A stretch of DNA of 8,778 nucleotides from an uncultured beta proteobacterium (GTDB lineage Bacteria > Pseudomonadota > Gammaproteobacteria > Burkholderiales > SG8-39): contig CAIPUP010000368.1 in NCBI GenBank assembly GCA_903868285.1, positions 1-8,778 of the forward strand, given 5' to 3'. The position numbers and the translations under genes are program-made. Under the pieces are notes generated by a model. It saw only the letters and a list, made by a program, of their open reading frames with translations. It had not been told where the DNA came from and made no database searches. Positions 6,483 to 8,778 of the stretch are shown here, one piece after another (position 1 is the stretch's first letter; each line of letters begins with the position of its first letter).

Positions 6483-6665
6483 ATGTTCAAAAAATCCGAC
6501 TACTTCATTCTCGCGGCCGTGATGCTGTCGTTTCTGGTCTCGGCCTTCCAGTGGTTCGTGCAACAGGATATCGATCAGGCGATTTTCACCGCCATCTGGG
6601 TGCCCTCGATCCTCGGGCTGGGCATGTATTTCAAACTGACGGCCTTGCTCGGGAGAAGCGCATGA
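6483..6665 (+). CDS. Small two-helix membrane protein (60 aa), unknown function
   Basis: A 60-residue protein that I do not recognise. It starts MFKKSDYF, then has a hydrophobic segment at about 8-26, an acidic connector (QQDIDQ, 27-32) and a second hydrophobic segment at about 34-52 with a WVPS turn, ending in a short basic tail. Lysines before the first helix suggest both ends face the cytoplasm. AGGAG at 6469-6473 sits nine bases before the ATG, a good ribosome binding site and the main reason to believe this gene. Its stop overlaps the next start as ATGA, indicating coupled translation with the 43-residue protein that follows. Codon choice resembles the surrounding genes. Confidence 0.7.
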   Translation: MFKKSDYFILAAVMLSFLVSAFQWFVQQDIDQAIFTAIWVPSILGLGMYFKLTALLGRSA

Positions 6666-6793
6666 TCCCCCTCGACCCGGAATTGCTCACCGACGAAAAC
6701 CTGATCAACCTGCTGCTGTGCGGGCTGTTCATCACCGTCCTGATGGTCATCGGCCTCGGCCTGAGCGTGCGCGAGTTCAAGGACAAGAACTGA
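6662..6793 (+). CDS. Single-helix membrane micropeptide (43 aa), unknown function
   Basis: A 43-residue protein with an acidic, helix-capping N-terminus (PLDPELLTDENL, 3-14), one strongly hydrophobic segment at about 15-35 and a charged tail (VREFKDKN). The charge pattern, acidic before and basic after the helix, predicts the N-terminus outside and the C-terminus in the cytoplasm. The ATG at 6662 overlaps the previous stop by four bases (ATGA), and GGGAG at 6651-6655 lies six bases upstream, so this start is firm; longer readings in the same frame would only shadow the 60-residue gene. Such one-helix proteins often stabilise larger membrane complexes, but no family was recognised here and the role is open. 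Confidence 0.65.
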   Translation: MIPLDPELLTDENLINLLLCGLFITVLMVIGLGLSVREFKDKN

Positions 6794-6794
6794 A

Positions 6795-6815
6795 GCGCGT
6801 TAGTCACTGACGCGC
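6795..6815. terminator. Hairpin between convergent genes, possible bidirectional terminator
   Basis: A 9-bp stem (one T-G wobble) with a three-base loop: gcgcgttag pairs with ctgacgcgc around tca. It starts one base after the stop of the 43-residue protein and ends 15 bp before the stop of the convergent lipoprotein gene. Position fits a shared terminator, but no T-tract follows on either strand, so intrinsic termination is not assured. Confidence 0.45.
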
Positions 6816-6830
6816 CCTGGTCGTGGCTGA

Positions 6831-7637
6831 TCAGCGCACGGCCGGCGGCGCTACTGACACCCCCTCGACGCCATGGCGCTTGAGGGCCTCCGCCACAAAA
6901 CCCGAGGCCTTCATTTCTTCCACAAAACTGCGCAGATAGGCGATGGCCGCCGGCTTGCCTTTGGTCATGCCCATGGCCTGATTGATCTCCATGAATCGTC
7001 CCGGCAGCATGCGCAGCCCTGGCAATCGCTGCATATCAAGCTCGAGTTGCTGCTTCACGCCCGCAGACACTTCCAGTTTTTGCTCCAGAAACATATCGGT
7101 CACGCCACCTGAAGTCACCGTGCGTACCAGGGTGGCATTTTTGATATTGCGCGTCAGAAACAGATCGTAGGCGCTCTTGGCTGCGACAGCGATGCGGATG
7201 CCACTGCGATCGACCTCCTCGTTGCGTTGAATCGGGGAGCTCTGCGGCACGACATAGGTGCCTTCAATCATGACGTAGGCCGCGGTGAACTCGGTATCGG
7301 CAGCGCGCAGCGGATCAATGGCAAAGAAGGCGATGTCCACCTGCTGGTTCTTGACCGCCTCGACCGACTTGTTGGCGGCATCCACTGGCAGCAACTCCAG
7401 CTCGACACCCAGCCGGCGCGCCAGTTCGCGCGCCAGATCGACCGATACGCCGGTTACCTCACCGGTATCCGGATGATGTTTGGCCAATACGGCATTGCCG
7501 TAATTGATGGCTGCACGCAGTTTTGCTGCGGGTGTGAATTCCGCAATGGCGGCGGAAGGAACTGTGGAAGTGTTCATGGTCATTGTGCAAGCCGAAAGAA
7601 AAACAGTGAGCAAGATGGCGCTGGCAATTCTTGTCAT
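6831..7637 (-). CDS. Family-3 solute-binding lipoprotein (amino-acid ABC receptor type)
   Basis: A 268-residue periplasmic binding protein of the SBP_bac_3 type, probably lipid-anchored. The signal is MTR, a hydrophobic core (4-14) and a lipobox L14-S15-A16-C17. The mature domain has the family's early signature GVSVDLARELARRLG (63-77), then VEAVKNQQVDIAFFAIDPLRA (92-112), where the receptor usually contacts the ligand, and a C-terminal AIAYLRSFVEEMKASG helix. Such receptors bind polar amino acids or related small acids. I prefer ATG at 7637 to an in-frame ATG at 7670: the shorter form gives a textbook lipoprotein signal, and the 7670 codon falls inside a good -10 box. No permease or ATPase gene is nearby, so it is an orphan receptor here. 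It is divergent from the second Bug gene. Confidence 0.83.
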   Translation of the reverse strand: MTRIASAILLTVFLSACTMTMNTSTVPSAAIAEFTPAAKLRAAINYGNAVLAKHHPDTGEVTGVSVDLARELARRLGVELELLPVDAANKSVEAVKNQQVDIAFFAIDPLRAADTEFTAAYVMIEGTYVVPQSSPIQRNEEVDRSGIRIAVAAKSAYDLFLTRNIKNATLVRTVTSGGVTDMFLEQKLEVSAGVKQQLELDMQRLPGLRMLPGRFMEINQAMGMTKGKPAAIAYLRSFVEEMKASGFVAEALKRHGVEGVSVAPPAVR

Positions 7638-7668
7638 GCTAGCCCCGGGGAGAAATCGATAAACGCTC

Positions 7669-7695
7669 ATTGTAAACAGCTCTGCACGCCTGCAA
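7669..7695 (-). promoter_or_regulatory. Candidate promoter of the solute-binding lipoprotein gene
   Basis: On the minus strand a near-consensus TACAAT (complement of 7669-7674) is preceded after 15 bp by TTGCAG (complement of 7690-7695). Transcription would begin near 7662, about 25 bases before ATG 7637. The spacing is two bases short of ideal. The box overlaps the upstream alternative start at 7670 and so argues against it. Confidence 0.4.
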
Positions 7696-7731
7696 TGCGG
7701 TGCAAGGGCAAAGAATCATGGCAAGCTGCGA

Positions 7732-7768
7732 CTGTCGTCCCCGGCATATCTTGACGACAGACTTTTTG
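7732..7768 (+). terminator. Hairpin plus T-tract directly upstream of the second Bug gene
   Basis: ctgtcgtc (7732-7739) pairs perfectly with gacgacag (7753-7760) around a 13-base loop, followed two bases later by five T residues (7764-7768). This has the form of an intrinsic terminator on the plus strand, ending three bases before the GGAGG ribosome binding site (7771-7775) of the Bug gene. It could stop read-through transcription, act as an attenuator in the Bug leader, or be an inverted-repeat operator. Confidence 0.45.
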
Positions 7769-7782
7769 ATGGAGGAGAAACC

Positions 7783-8763
7783 ATGTATCAGTATTTTCTG
7801 CGACCGCTGCGATGTGCAAGCCTGCTTGCCGTTGCACTACTTGCGAACGCAACTGCCTGGGCACAAACCTGGCCGGCAAAACCCATCCGCCTGATCGTGC
7901 CCTTTCCTGCGGGTGGCGCAGTCGATACCGTAGCCAGAACACTGGGACAGAAAGCCTCGGAAACCTGGAAGCAGCCAGTCATCGTCGACAACAAACCCGG
8001 GGCCGGCGGCAATATCGGCGCCGAAGCCCTGGCCAAATCGGCTGCTGATGGTTACACCATCATGATGACCACCCAGGGCCTGAGCATTGCGCCCAGCATC
8101 TACCGCAAGCTGCCGTTCGATATCCAAAAGGATATGCAACCGGTCACACAGCTGACCTCGTCTTATCTGGTGCTGACGGCCGGCCCGGCGCTGTCGGCGA
8201 CTACCCTGCCCGAACTGATCTCCCTGGCCAAAGCCAAACCCGGCGCACTGAACTACGCTTCGACCGGCGTTGGCTCGGCACCGCACCTGGCCATGGAACT
8301 GCTCAAGTCGGCCGCCGGCATTGATTTATTGCATGTGCCCTACAAGGGCGATGGCCCGCTCAATCAAGCCATGATGGCCGGTGATGTCGGTGCTGGTTTC
8401 TCGCCGCTGTCTGGCGTGATTGCGCCAGCCAAAGCCGGCAAGCTGCGCCTGATCGCCATCACCGCGCCGCGTCGCTCTGCCACCCTGCCCGATGTACCTT
8501 CCGTTGCCGAGACTGTGCCGGGCTTCGATCACACTGGCTGGCTGGGCGTCTTTGCGCCGGGTGGAACGCCTATCGCTGTCCTGCGCGCGATACAGACCGA
8601 ACTGGCGCGTGGCATCAACCTGCCCGAGGTTAAAGAGAAACTGCCGGTATGGGGCTATGAAGGTGTCGGCAGCACGCCCGAGGCCTTCAGCATCAAGTTC
8701 CGCAGCGATATCGCCGGCTATGCCAAGGCGGTACAGGATGCAAAGCTGCCGCTGCAGGATTGA
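7783..8763 (+). CDS. Tripartite tricarboxylate-type (Bug/TctC) periplasmic receptor
   Basis: A 326-residue secreted receptor, the usual length of the family. The signal peptide runs to about residue 27 (RPLR, hydrophobic core 13-22, cut after AWA). The mature protein opens QTWPAKPIRLIVPFPAGG, then A-V-D48-T-V-A-R, the canonical Bug ligand loop, and NKPGAGGNIG (70-79), with LPDVPSVAETVPGF further on. It matches the family consensus much better than the first Bug protein in the window, so the two are paralogues rather than a recent duplication. GGAGG at 7771-7775 is seven bases from the ATG. No TctA or TctB follows within the remaining 15 bases. The ligand cannot be read from the sequence; carboxylates and aromatic acids are usual. 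It is divergently arranged with the lipoprotein gene across a 145 bp spacer. Confidence 0.92.
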   Translation: MYQYFLRPLRCASLLAVALLANATAWAQTWPAKPIRLIVPFPAGGAVDTVARTLGQKASETWKQPVIVDNKPGAGGNIGAEALAKSAADGYTIMMTTQGLSIAPSIYRKLPFDIQKDMQPVTQLTSSYLVLTAGPALSATTLPELISLAKAKPGALNYASTGVGSAPHLAMELLKSAAGIDLLHVPYKGDGPLNQAMMAGDVGAGFSPLSGVIAPAKAGKLRLIAITAPRRSATLPDVPSVAETVPGFDHTGWLGVFAPGGTPIAVLRAIQTELARGINLPEVKEKLPVWGYEGVGSTPEAFSIKFRSDIAGYAKAVQDAKLPLQD

Positions 8764-8778
8764 GTTCGCGAAATTCAA

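Noticed and set aside
7227..7754. 175-codon open frame on the plus strand upstream of the second Bug gene
   Set aside because: Mostly antisense to the lipoprotein gene; the translation is not protein-like and it would cross the lipoprotein promoter region.

Overview
The window reads as GC-rich proteobacterial DNA, most likely a betaproteobacterium (Burkholderiales or Rhodocyclales type). The main reason is two Bug/TctC-type solute receptors, a family greatly expanded in that class. A molybdopterin enzyme of the pyrogallol-phloroglucinol transhydroxylase / resorcinol hydroxylase type would fit a facultative anaerobe that degrades aromatics. The taxonomic call is inference.

Layout. Positions 1-5956 hold one apparent minus-strand operon. 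In transcription order it encodes a Bug receptor, a PhzS-like FAD monooxygenase (TAATG overlap with the receptor), a ModA-like periplasmic protein, the large molybdopterin subunit of a transhydroxylase-family enzyme, and its four-cluster-type ferredoxin subunit, which runs off the left edge. A promoter candidate lies at 5985-6012. After a roughly 225 bp spacer, three very small membrane proteins run on the plus strand (6183-6793), the last two overlapping by ATGA. A near-perfect hairpin separates them from a convergent minus-strand gene for a family-3 solute-binding lipoprotein (6831-7637). Divergent from that, a second Bug receptor is encoded at 7783-8763, with a hairpin plus T-tract directly upstream of its ribosome binding site.

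How the parts may work together (inference). The transhydroxylase-like alpha and beta subunits would move or add a hydroxyl group on a polyhydroxylated aromatic ring in the cytoplasm without O2. The flavin monooxygenase could hydroxylate a related ring with O2. The first Bug protein may bind an aromatic or carboxylate solute, and the ModA-like protein may bind molybdate or another oxyanion. No membrane transporter subunits are present, so all four solute-binding proteins must rely on partners encoded elsewhere.

The most unusual structural feature is that four positions at or beside gene junctions of the operon carry short direct or tandem repeats (7 bp x3, 7 bp x2 around a palindrome, 11 bp x4, 12 bp x3). 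The most interesting biology is the transhydroxylase-type operon with its co-encoded flavoenzyme and ModA-like protein, and the unrecognised trio of small membrane proteins.
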